NCBI RefSeq assembly: GCF_015223055.1
Contig: NZ_JADFBX010000003.1
Location: 124,001 to 188,000 of the forward strand
DNA from: Pedobacter sp. MC2016-24
GTDB taxonomy: Bacteria > Bacteroidota > Bacteroidia > Sphingobacteriales > Sphingobacteriaceae
Length of the DNA stretch: 64,000 nucleotides
Reading direction: 5' to 3'
Shown in pieces: positions 44,805 to 53,081 of the stretch (its first letter is position 1; each line of letters begins with the position of its first letter). The notes beneath the pieces are model-generated. The model saw nothing but the letters and a program-made list of their open reading frames with translations. It searched no databases and was not told the origin of the DNA. Both the position numbers and the translations under genes were made by a program.

Positions 44805-45767
44805 ATGTCAGAAAAAATCACATCACCAGCAACAGATTTCGGAAGGAATAAAATTAATATCCAGGGCTATATTGATCCATACAGTGACTTTGGCTTTAAA
44901 CATATTTTCGGTCGCGAACCCAATCGCGATTTTTTGATTAAGTTTCTAAATGGCGTATTCGGAGGCCGTAAAGTAGTTACCGATATACAATATAGTAAGT
45001 CGGCGAATAAAGGCCCTGGTAAAGATTATAGGAAGACCATCTTTGATTTGTATTGTACCGGAAATAAGGGTGAAAAGTTCATCGTCGAAATGCAAAATAT
45101 TAAAGATAAAAACTTTAAAGATCGCAGTATTTTCTATACAAGTAACCTGATCAACGAGCAGGGCCTTGGGGTAATTGCCAATTGGGACTATAAGCTGCCT
45201 GAAATATACTTCGTTGCCATTATGAATTTTACCTTCGATGACAATCATCCAGATCATTTTATACATAATGTTCACTTGATTGATATCGATACAAATGACT
45301 ATTTTTATCCTAAACTGTCCTACATTTTCATTGAGATGCCAAAGTTTAAAAAATCTGTAGGTGAACTGGAAACGGAATTGGATGAGTGGTTGTATATCCT
45401 GAATAATCTAAATAAAAATGAAGAAATTCCTGTATCTTTACTAGGCAAGGCCGGATACGAAAAGGTATTTGATGTAGCTGCAATTGGAAATTTAACCCCA
45501 GAAGAGATGAATGAGTACGAACAAAGTCTTAAAATCCAGCGAGATAATTATAGTACGCTAAAATCTGCTAAAGAGGATGCTAAGGCTGAAGGTCTAGCTG
45601 AAGGGATGGCTGAAGGTCTAGCTGAAGGTTTGGCTAAAGGTCTGGCTGAAGGTCATCACAAAAAGGCAGTTGAAATGGCGGTAAAACTAAAAATAAAAGG
45701 CATGCCTGTTGAAGAAATTGCTGAAATAACTGAGCTTACGGTCCAGGAAATAGTAGCTTTGGTTTAG
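44805..45767 (+). CDS. Rpn-family PD-(D/E)XK nuclease / putative transposase
   Basis: A 320-residue protein of the Rpn/TIGR01784 group (recombination-promoting nucleases, often labelled transposases). The ATG at 44805 gives the usual family N-terminus (YIDPYSDFGFKHIFGRE). The nuclease core is D81 (TIFDLYC) and E95-x-Q97 (FIVEMQN). The C-terminus carries six 4-residue units of the AEGL type (about residues 261-284), then a helix with KGMPVEEIAEITELTVQEI. Terminal inverted repeats or target duplications typical of an insertion sequence were not found, in line with the view that Rpn proteins act as stand-alone nucleases. Confidence 0.88.
   Translation: MSEKITSPATDFGRNKINIQGYIDPYSDFGFKHIFGREPNRDFLIKFLNGVFGGRKVVTDIQYSKSANKGPGKDYRKTIFDLYCTGNKGEKFIVEMQNIKDKNFKDRSIFYTSNLINEQGLGVIANWDYKLPEIYFVAIMNFTFDDNHPDHFIHNVHLIDIDTNDYFYPKLSYIFIEMPKFKKSVGELETELDEWLYILNNLNKNEEIPVSLLGKAGYEKVFDVAAIGNLTPEEMNEYEQSLKIQRDNYSTLKSAKEDAKAEGLAEGMAEGLAEGLAKGLAEGHHKKAVEMAVKLKIKGMPVEEIAEITELTVQEIVALV
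45585..45656 (+). repeat. Six 12-base tandem repeats in the Rpn gene
   Basis: Six consecutive units of GCTGAAGGTCTA with small changes, encoding A(E/K)G(L/M/H). Near-identity at DNA level suggests recent copy-number change. Confidence 0.8.
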
Positions 45768-45801
45768 CATCAATAACCTGGAAATAAGACAAGCTTTAAC
45801 T

Positions 45802-47004
45802 TTATTCACGAACGATGATGGTGTTGTTTACCAGGTTATACTGTACTCCGGTATATTGAAGCATTTCTAAAAGTTTTGAGATTTTCACTGCTCTGGAAAT
45901 TCTTCCAGTGTACAATCCTTTTGGAATTTTCCCTTCATATTTAATGTCAACGCCATACCATCTGGATACCTGTCGCATGATATAATCGATGTCCGCATTG
46001 CGAAAGTCGAAGAAGCCGTTTTTCCAACCCATTTCTTGGGCGGTATCCACTTTTTGAGGCATAGATAATTGTTGTCTGAGAATTTGAACTTGTTCTCCTG
46101 GCTTAACACGGTAGCTGTTGGTCCGATTGGAGATTTCTATCGACCCTTCTAATAATGTTGTTTTTTTTATGGCTTCGTTTTCGTAACTCATGATGTTGAA
46201 ATGTGTCCCCAGCACTTTTACATACGTATCCCCAGATTTGACCAGAAAGGGTTGTTTCTTGTTTTTGCTTACCTCAAAATATGCTTCTCCCGTCAGGGTT
46301 ACGTTACGGGTAGGGCCATTAAAGGCAACCGGAAATTGTAAACTCGAGGCGGCATTGAGCCATACCTTTGTTCCGTCTGCAAGTACCAGTTTATATTGGC
46401 CACCATTGGGTGTGGTTAGGGTATTGACCTCATTTGAAAGCACAGGACTCCTGCCTTGCGGAGTGGCTACATAAGTTAACTTACCATTTGCATCCTGACT
46501 GATCCGTATATTTCCTTGCCGGGCTACCGTTCCCGGTTTTAAAGTATCCAGGCTTACTTTTGACCCATCAGCCAGTGTAAGGAAAGCCCTGTATCCACCC
46601 GGCGGAATGTCGTGCTTAATTTTGCTTTGTGTAAATGCTGTAGCTTTGGGTACTGTATTTACATTTCGCAAATAAAACCAGCAGCAAAGTACCAGGGCCA
46701 GGGAAGCCGCAATTCCTACGATCCATTTTAAGTTGACTGTTTTTTTATCCGAACTGTCTCCTTTGCCAGGCTCCTCTACTTCTGTAGTTAAAATTTGCTC
46801 ACGTATAGATTCACTTTTGAGGGGCTTAATAACCTGTAATTCCGGACTAAGACTAAACCATGCTTTAGACAAATGTTCGTCCAGAACCTGATCCTGCGTT
46901 TGTTCTACAAGGGCCAGGAATTCATCTGTTTCTAAGGGAGTGGCTGTCCGATTATAATATCGGTTAAACAGATAGGTAAATCTTTCTTCAGGCTGTTGGA
47001 GCAT
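45802..47004 (-). CDS. FecR-family anti-sigma factor (locus C)
   Basis: Inner-membrane anti-sigma regulator, 400 residues. The cytoplasmic domain covers about 1-88 (RFTYLFNRYYNRTATPLETDEF), the membrane segment about 91-108, and the periplasmic FecR domain carries TTPNGGQYKLVLADGTKVWLN, GEAYFEVSKN and VLGTHFNIMSY. The C-terminal DUF4974 region (about 325-400) ends NNTIIVRE. It lies downstream of its sigma gene. The pair is divergent from its presumed susC target, unlike loci A and B. Confidence 0.92.
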   Translation of the reverse strand: MLQQPEERFTYLFNRYYNRTATPLETDEFLALVEQTQDQVLDEHLSKAWFSLSPELQVIKPLKSESIREQILTTEVEEPGKGDSSDKKTVNLKWIVGIAASLALVLCCWFYLRNVNTVPKATAFTQSKIKHDIPPGGYRAFLTLADGSKVSLDTLKPGTVARQGNIRISQDANGKLTYVATPQGRSPVLSNEVNTLTTPNGGQYKLVLADGTKVWLNAASSLQFPVAFNGPTRNVTLTGEAYFEVSKNKKQPFLVKSGDTYVKVLGTHFNIMSYENEAIKKTTLLEGSIEISNRTNSYRVKPGEQVQILRQQLSMPQKVDTAQEMGWKNGFFDFRNADIDYIMRQVSRWYGVDIKYEGKIPKGLYTGRISRAVKISKLLEMLQYTGVQYNLVNNTIIVRE

Positions 47005-47030
47005 AGGATACTTTATTATGGCAACTCATA

Positions 47031-47072
47031 ACGGACTATAAGCTTAAGACAAATAAAAACTAAAAAAGGGGG
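47031..47072 (-). promoter_or_regulatory. T-rich TGTCTT element between sigma and anti-sigma genes (locus C)
   Basis: On the minus strand C5-T6, TAGTTTTTATT, then TGTCTTAAG, 41 bases before the anti-sigma start. It overlaps the 3' end of the sigma gene. Counterpart of the elements at 4162-4200 and 33025-33070. Confidence 0.4.
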
Positions 47073-47676
47073 ACAAGGGGTTGAAAAAAATAAAAAACAG
47101 CGTCAAGGCAATCATTAAAATGGTATTTGATTTTTGCTGAATGTAAGTTGTGATGAAAATCGTTGCCCTTTTTAAATAGGTTTTAACGGTTTCATGCGAA
47201 ATGCCCATCGCTGTAGAAATTTGTACATAGGTTAAACGTTCGTGCCTGCTTAATAAATAGGCGGTTTTCTGTTGCTGTGGTAAATGATCAATGGCCTCGT
47301 CCAATACCCGGTAAAATTCTGTTCTGTCCGTATTTTCTGCCTGGTACATTTCCATATCGGCCATTGCTTCCAGCTCGCTTTGTAATTTTCGTGCTTTAGC
47401 AACCTGCTTTAAACAATTCAAAGCATGATTTTTTGAAAGTACATACAGGTAGGCTTTAACGTTGTTTACGGTAGCAAGCGCATCCCGGTTGTTCCATATT
47501 TTCATAAAAACATCCAGCACAACTTCTTCAGCAAGTTCTGTAGAATTGGTAATGCGTAAAATGTGTAAAGCCAGCAATTGGTGGTATTGATCAAATAACT
47601 GGTTAAATGCCTGAATATCGCCCTCAGCTACTCTTAACAACATTTTTTTTTCGTTCAGCATATCATTCAATAGCAC
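47044..47676 (-). CDS. FecI-like ECF sigma factor (locus C)
   Basis: ECF sigma factor of 210 residues. Region 2 lies at about 20-95 (LAEEVVLDVFMKIWNNRD, YLYVLSKNHALNCLK) and region 4 at about 130-185 (LPQQQKTAYLLSRHERLTYVQISTAMGISHETVKTYLKRA), with a strongly hydrophobic tail (about 188-208). An internal ATG five codons in (MLNEKK) is an alternative start. It is divergent from the locus C susC, with 357 bases between. Confidence 0.92.
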   Translation of the reverse strand: MLLNDMLNEKKMLLRVAEGDIQAFNQLFDQYHQLLALHILRITNSTELAEEVVLDVFMKIWNNRDALATVNNVKAYLYVLSKNHALNCLKQVAKARKLQSELEAMADMEMYQAENTDRTEFYRVLDEAIDHLPQQQKTAYLLSRHERLTYVQISTAMGISHETVKTYLKRATIFITTYIQQKSNTILMIALTLFFIFFNPLSPFFSFYLS

Positions 47677-47885
47677 AGTTATAATGATGGTTAAGTTAAT
47701 TAAAAACTGCGTGTTGGCTTAACTCATTTAATAAATAATAATCAAGGATATATTTTTTTTTATTTTTTTCCTAATTGATGACCCCCCATTTTATTCAAAT
47801 AGTTGTCATGCATATGAAAACCAAATAATAAACTAAATGTATGAAACGAACAATACTCAACTCTTTTTAGTGCCTTAGGCCAGCT

Positions 47886-47913
47886 AAAAGCATGTACCAG
47901 GTGACGTGCTTTT
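47886..47913 (+). terminator. Terminator-like hairpin in the locus C susC leader
   Basis: Arms AAAAGCATGT and ACGTGCTTTT (10 pairs, one G/T) with an 8-base loop and a following T-run (TTTTTTAT). No plus-strand gene lies upstream, so it would act within the susC leader, as an attenuator, or end a short leader RNA. Confidence 0.45.
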
Positions 47914-47935
47914 TTATGTGCTATAGAACAGAAAA

Positions 47936-47964
47936 ACCGGAATGTGCTTGCAACACATTCCGGT
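47936..47964 (+). promoter_or_regulatory. Leader hairpin upstream of locus C susC
   Basis: Perfect 11-base stem ACCGGAATGTG/CACATTCCGGT around the loop CTTGCAA. It ends 69 bases before the susC start. Same size, spacing and loop type as those at 5540-5567 and 34289-34316. Confidence 0.55.
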
Positions 47965-48033
47965 AAATGCAGGGCTATAACACACTCAATTGTGGAAACT
48001 GACAATATTTCTAACCCTAACTATAACAAAAAT

Positions 48034-51000
48034 ATGAAAATATATTTTAAGACCATGGATGTCGTATGGCCTTACGCGTCTAAAATATTTCTAATTATGC
48101 GATTAATTGCTTTTTTTATTTTGGTTAACCTCACTTATGTGAGTGCCAAAAGCTATGGCCAGCAAATTTCCGTCAATGTTCAAAATGCCTCCATTGAGGA
48201 TGTGTTGAGATTGATCGAAAAGCAAAGTAGCTACCATTTCCTCTTTAAACAAGATGATCTCTCTCCAAATGAGAAAGTTAATCTTGTATTTAAGCGCGCC
48301 AGTATCGCACAGGTGCTGGATGAGTGTTTACGCGGAAAATCGTTGATTTATACCATTATTGACCAAACCATTGTCTTAAAACGTAGTCCGGAATTGATTA
48401 AACCCAATTCAGCGATTGTTGAGCCGATTAAGGTACAAGGTAAGATCACAGACAATAAAGGGATTGCACTGCCAGGTGTAAGTATCCAGGTTAAAGGTAC
48501 AGGCATTGGAACAACCAGTGACAACGAGGGTCGATATGCATTAAATAATGTAGATAAAGGTGCTGTGCTGATCTACAGCTATATCGGCTTTGCAGTACAG
48601 GAACGGACAGTAGAAAACTCAGGTTCCATCAACATCACCCTGCTTGAAACCATTAACAGCATGAATGAAGTGGTTGTGATCGGTTACGGCACTGTACAAC
48701 GTAAAGATTTAACAGGCTCGGTAAGTTCATTGAAGCCGAAAGATATCACGGCTATTCCTACCAGTAATGTGATTGAAACACTGCAGGGAAAAATACCGGG
48801 AATGGATATCCGGAAAAGTACGGGGCAGGCCGGTGCTGGTTTAAGCGTGAATTTAAGAGGGACACGCTCTTTGACCGCTTCTAACGACCCGCTGATCCTG
48901 GTGGACGGAATCAGTTATGGATCTTCGCTAGATTTGAATGCGACCGATATAGCCTCCGTAGAAGTGCTTAAGGATGCTTCGTCTACGGCGATTTACGGCT
49001 CAAGGGGAGCGAATGGCGTGATTCTGATCACGACTAAAAGAGGCAAGTCTGGTAAACCGATGATCACATTAAGTTCATTTTATGGACCTCAAAGTCCGGC
49101 TGGACTGGCTAAAATTCAAACCGGAGATCAGTTTGCTGCTTTTAAACGCGAAGCTTTTAAAACCGCTGGCATCACCGATGACAACCTCATTTTTAACCCC
49201 GGTGAACTGGATGCGATTAAGAACCGTACCTTTACAGATTGGCAACAAACCCTGATCAAAGACGGCTGGTTGCTGAACAATGAACTCGGCATTAGCGGGG
49301 GCACTGAGAAAAGTACGTTTAACATGTCATTTGGAAATTACCGGGAGCATGGCTTATTTAAAAATGATGATTTAAACCGTTACAACGGGTCTCTGGGTTT
49401 AAATTATCAGCTTTTTGAAAATGTTAAAATTGGGGTAAACGGTATTTATACTTTCAAAAATAACAATCAGCGTTCAGACCCATTAAACCAGGCCAATAAG
49501 ATCTATCCATTTGGATCGCCTTATGATGCGGATGGCAACATTGTGCTTTATCCGGTTTTAGGCCAGTCGTTCGCTTTAAGTCCGTTGGCGGATGAGGTTC
49601 CTGGCGCCTATGTTGACAATCGTAAGGGCAAGCGTTTGTTTGTTACTTCTTACATCAACTGGGAAATTTTGAAAGGATTGACCTTCCGGTCTACCTATGG
49701 CCTGGATATAAGTAATGACCGACGTGGGTATTTTATGGACAAATACACCCTGCAGCAAAATGGCAACCTGTCTACCTCCGGTGTAACCACCAATGCAACC
49801 AATAACTATACCTGGGAAAATACACTTACTTACAATAAGAACCTGGGAAAGCATGATTTCAACTTCTTACTGGGCAATAGTTACATCATCAATTCTTTGG
49901 AAACCTTAACAGCATCCGGGAACGACCAGGTAAGTGCACAAAATACCTTTAACAATTTGGGCTCCAATTCAAGCTCTGTACTGATTGGCAGCAGCCTGGT
50001 AGAAAGTAATCTAGCTTCTTATTTTGGTCGCGTTAACTATAAATTTGACAACAAATACCTCATCACGGCAACTTTAAGGGGAGATGGTTCTTCCGTATTG
50101 GCTGCGGGACACAAATGGGCTTATTTTCCTTCCGTAGCCCTGGGCTGGAGATTAAAAGAAGAAAACTTTCTGAAGAACTTTAAGCAGCTAAGCAATTTGA
50201 AATTGCGTGGAAGTTATGGTATTTCGGGCAACAGCTCGGTATTGCCGTATGCAACGCTTGGAAGTTTAGGCCGCAGCATATTTGCTTTTGATGAGACTGC
50301 CGCTTATGGTTATTATCCAAAAGACATTACAAATCCGGATTTGAAATGGGAAAAAACAGCAACAGCCAATCTCGGACTTGACTTTGGTTTGTTCAATGAC
50401 CGGATTACCGGATCTGTTGAACTGTATCAGAGCAAAACCAGTGATTTGCTTTTACAGCGTATTTTACCAGCTACATCCGGCTTTTCAAGTACCCTCCAAA
50501 ACGTGGGTAAAACCCAAAACAGGGGACTGGAAATCAGCATCAGCTCCATCAACCTGGCACCGGCTAAAAGTACGGGCTTAAAATGGTCTACAGACTTTAC
50601 CTATTCGCGTAACCAGGAGAAGATTGTTGAACTGGCTGGTGGGGTAGACCGCGATTTAGCCAACAGCTGGTTTGTTGGCCAGGCAACCCAGGTTTATTAT
50701 GATTTTAAGAAAGTTGGTATCTGGCAATCAAACGAGGAAGCTGCTGCGGCTATTTATGGCCAGAAGCCCGGCGACATCAAAGTGCTTGATGTAAACAACG
50801 ATCAGAAAATTACTGCCGATGACCGGATTATTGTGGGTAGCGCCAGACCAAAATATACCTTCGGTGTGAACAATACATGGGAATATCAACATCTTGACCT
50901 GACCGTGTTTTTATATGGACGGGTAGGGCAAACCATTTTAAATGAAGCCAGTGGCAATTATAAAATCAACGGTTTGGAAAATGGGCCCGCTGTAGATTAC

Positions 51001-51306
51001 TGGACGCCTGACAATCCAACCAATGATCATCCACGACCGGATAAGGACAAAACCTCCAACAGTGCTTTTATGTCAACTTTATACTACGCTAACGGATCAT
51101 TTCTTAAAATAAGAGACATCACCCTGGGCTATACTTTACCTGCTGCCTTTGCCGGCAGGATCGGAATTAGCAAAATCCGTTTTTATGGAACCATGAAGAA
51201 TTTCTTCACATTTAGCCATATCGGTTCTTATGATCCTGAACGTGGGGGAGCACTATCTTTCCCGATTACCAAACAAGTGGTTTTTGGTTTAAATCTAAGT
51301 TTATAG
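48034..51306 (+). CDS. STN-domain SusC-type TonB-dependent receptor (locus C)
   Basis: Outer-membrane importer of 1090 residues from the ATG at 48034. The frame is open to 47944, but that extension would be translated from the hairpin region and is rejected. Export segment about 17-43 (ends KSYGQQ). STN domain about 45-115 (IEDVLRLIEKQSSYHFLFKQD), carboxypeptidase-regulatory domain about 132-205, TonB box region NEVVVIGYGTVQRKDLTGSV, plug (LQGKIPGMDIRKSTGQAG, NDPLILVDGISYG, DASSTAIYGSRGANGVILITTKRG), barrel ending FGLNLSL. The genes downstream point to a glycan substrate. Confidence 0.94.
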   Translation: MKIYFKTMDVVWPYASKIFLIMRLIAFFILVNLTYVSAKSYGQQISVNVQNASIEDVLRLIEKQSSYHFLFKQDDLSPNEKVNLVFKRASIAQVLDECLRGKSLIYTIIDQTIVLKRSPELIKPNSAIVEPIKVQGKITDNKGIALPGVSIQVKGTGIGTTSDNEGRYALNNVDKGAVLIYSYIGFAVQERTVENSGSINITLLETINSMNEVVVIGYGTVQRKDLTGSVSSLKPKDITAIPTSNVIETLQGKIPGMDIRKSTGQAGAGLSVNLRGTRSLTASNDPLILVDGISYGSSLDLNATDIASVEVLKDASSTAIYGSRGANGVILITTKRGKSGKPMITLSSFYGPQSPAGLAKIQTGDQFAAFKREAFKTAGITDDNLIFNPGELDAIKNRTFTDWQQTLIKDGWLLNNELGISGGTEKSTFNMSFGNYREHGLFKNDDLNRYNGSLGLNYQLFENVKIGVNGIYTFKNNNQRSDPLNQANKIYPFGSPYDADGNIVLYPVLGQSFALSPLADEVPGAYVDNRKGKRLFVTSYINWEILKGLTFRSTYGLDISNDRRGYFMDKYTLQQNGNLSTSGVTTNATNNYTWENTLTYNKNLGKHDFNFLLGNSYIINSLETLTASGNDQVSAQNTFNNLGSNSSSVLIGSSLVESNLASYFGRVNYKFDNKYLITATLRGDGSSVLAAGHKWAYFPSVALGWRLKEENFLKNFKQLSNLKLRGSYGISGNSSVLPYATLGSLGRSIFAFDETAAYGYYPKDITNPDLKWEKTATANLGLDFGLFNDRITGSVELYQSKTSDLLLQRILPATSGFSSTLQNVGKTQNRGLEISISSINLAPAKSTGLKWSTDFTYSRNQEKIVELAGGVDRDLANSWFVGQATQVYYDFKKVGIWQSNEEAAAAIYGQKPGDIKVLDVNNDQKITADDRIIVGSARPKYTFGVNNTWEYQHLDLTVFLYGRVGQTILNEASGNYKINGLENGPAVDYWTPDNPTNDHPRPDKDKTSNSAFMSTLYYANGSFLKIRDITLGYTLPAAFAGRIGISKIRFYGTMKNFFTFSHIGSYDPERGGALSFPITKQVVFGLNLSL

Positions 51307-51329
51307 TTACACGTATTAAAATGTTGACC

Positions 51330-53021
51330 ATGAAATATATATATAGCTTATTGCTAATCCTCACCTTGTCGGGCTTAGCCAGTTGCAAAAAAAGCTTTTT
51401 AGAAGAAAATAATAAAAGTGGCATTACCGCAGACCCTTTCTACGCTACTGCTACAGGTCTGGAGAGTTTGGTAAATGCATGTTATACACCCAGTCGGTTT
51501 TGGTTTGGCAAAGAAGGCGGAACGTCATTAACCGAGTTGGGGACAGATCTTTTTTTAAAGGGAGGAGATTGTCATCACCCGCAATATGCAACTTACGATC
51601 CCGTTAATTTCAATAGTCAGGATGCTTGTCTGAAATTGTATTGGGAGCAATTTTATGCAGCTGTAAACAACTGTAATACAGCGATCGCAAGGATGGATGC
51701 CTCACCTTTATCTGCGGAGCTGAAAAAGCAGCGTTTGGGGGAGGTACATTTTTTAAGGGCATTGTACTATTGGATCATTGTAGAAACCTGGGGTGGCGTT
51801 CATTTGAGCACAGAAGAATCAAAGGGAGTTATTTTAACGGCAAACCGAACACCTGTTGAGAAATTTTATGAGCTGATTTTTAGCGATCTTGACATTGCCA
51901 TTGCCAATCTGGATGGGCAGCTTGTGCCGGCTGGTGGTCGGGTAACCAAGCCTGCTGCTGAAGGGTTTAAAGCCCGGATGTTACTAACCCGTGGCAAATA
52001 TGCAGAGGCAGCCACATTGGCTAAAAAGGTGATCAGTAGTTATAATTTCAAGTTGTTTGACAATTATGCCTCCTTATGGGACATGGCAAATAGCAACGGA
52101 TCTACAAATTCTGAAGTGATCTGGTTTGTGAATTATACTGCAGATGATTTGATTAATCAGGATATTCCTTCTTTGAACGGATATACACAAGAGGCTGCTG
52201 CCTTTCTTCCCGAGGGTGGTCATCAATTGCATACCAACTTTACGCCACGTTATGATTTCCATGAAGGGGTAGATATCAATATTGCAGACGATATTGGATT
52301 CCAGCGTTATGCAGCTTCCAAACACCTGTTAAGCTTGTATGATGAAACGATTGATCAGCGTTATCGTGGTACTTTTAAAGAGGTATGGTATTGCAACGGC
52401 GGGAAGACCACAAAGTATACCGATATGAAAGTTGGCGATACTGCCATTTACTGGAGCCATAAATCACTTCCTGCCGCTTATAAACAGGCACGGGCTAAAA
52501 AGTTTGAAATTTTGGATATCAATGATTTGTACAATGCCGATCAATCTTTAAAGGATAATCGTAATTTTATAGAAATGCACAAATTTAATGATCCCACACG
52601 TTCTGGCCTTTTTGTATGGCGCAGTAAAAGGGATGCTTTTGTGATGCGGATCTCCGAAATGTACTTAATTGTAGCAGAGGCTGGCATTCAGCCGGGAGGT
52701 AATTTAACTGAAGGGCTGAATTATATGAATATGTTGCGTACCAAAAGAGCTGTGCCTGGTAAGGAAGCTGCAATGACGGTTACGGCGGCCAATATGAATA
52801 TCGACTTCATTTTAGATGAGCGCGCGCGCGAATTGGTTGGTGAGCAAATCAGGTGGTTTGATTTGAAACGGACCAATAAACTGGTTGAGTATGTTAAGAA
52901 ATATGATCCTGATGGTGCTGCAAATGTACAAGCCTATCACCTGTTGCGGCCAATTCCCCAGTCGCAACTGGATGCGGTGACCAACAAAGATACATTTACA
53001 CAAAATCCAGGATACCGTTGA
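51330..53021 (+). CDS. SusD-family lipoprotein (locus C)
   Basis: Surface lipoprotein partner of the locus C SusC, 563 residues from the ATG at 51330; an ATG three codons earlier (51321) is equally possible. Lipobox LSGLASCKKSFLEE (Cys at about 19). SusD features: LGEVHFLRALYYWIIVETWGGVHLS, MRISEMYLIVAEAG, ILDERARELVGEQIRWFDLKRTNKL, LRPIPQSQL. A strong hairpin follows it before the esterase gene. Confidence 0.93.
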   Translation: MKYIYSLLLILTLSGLASCKKSFLEENNKSGITADPFYATATGLESLVNACYTPSRFWFGKEGGTSLTELGTDLFLKGGDCHHPQYATYDPVNFNSQDACLKLYWEQFYAAVNNCNTAIARMDASPLSAELKKQRLGEVHFLRALYYWIIVETWGGVHLSTEESKGVILTANRTPVEKFYELIFSDLDIAIANLDGQLVPAGGRVTKPAAEGFKARMLLTRGKYAEAATLAKKVISSYNFKLFDNYASLWDMANSNGSTNSEVIWFVNYTADDLINQDIPSLNGYTQEAAAFLPEGGHQLHTNFTPRYDFHEGVDINIADDIGFQRYAASKHLLSLYDETIDQRYRGTFKEVWYCNGGKTTKYTDMKVGDTAIYWSHKSLPAAYKQARAKKFEILDINDLYNADQSLKDNRNFIEMHKFNDPTRSGLFVWRSKRDAFVMRISEMYLIVAEAGIQPGGNLTEGLNYMNMLRTKRAVPGKEAAMTVTAANMNIDFILDERARELVGEQIRWFDLKRTNKLVEYVKKYDPDGAANVQAYHLLRPIPQSQLDAVTNKDTFTQNPGYR

Positions 53022-53033
53022 TTTTAACTTTAA

Positions 53034-53058
53034 GCGGGACCGCAAGGTCCCGCAATTT
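53034..53058 (+). terminator. GCAA-tetraloop terminator between susD and esterase (locus C)
   Basis: Perfect 8-base stem GCGGGACC/GGTCCCGC capped by a GCAA tetraloop and followed by AATTTTTA. As an intrinsic terminator or 3'-end stabiliser it would lower expression of the enzyme genes relative to susCD. Confidence 0.65.
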
Positions 53059-53081
53059 TTATTTAATGTAGATTTTAAATC

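Larger units (their letters stand above)
47677..48033. other. Divergent region between locus C sigma and susC genes
   Basis: 357 bases without a gene. T-rich runs at 47750-47770 lie near the sigma side. Two hairpins close to susC occupy 47886-47913 and 47936-47964. I see no exact TAnnTTTG box on either strand. Confidence 0.5.

Noticed and set aside
45585..45656. CRISPR-like tandem repeats
   Set aside because: Units are directly adjacent 12-mers without spacers and encode an in-frame AEGL repeat of the Rpn protein.
44526..45801. Insertion sequence around the Rpn gene
   Set aside because: No terminal inverted repeats with flanking target duplication were found; the A/T palindromes are only upstream.
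47944..48033. Upstream extension of the locus C susC to 47944
   Set aside because: The extension is not family-like and would be translated through the leader hairpin; the ATG at 48034 gives the normal leader.
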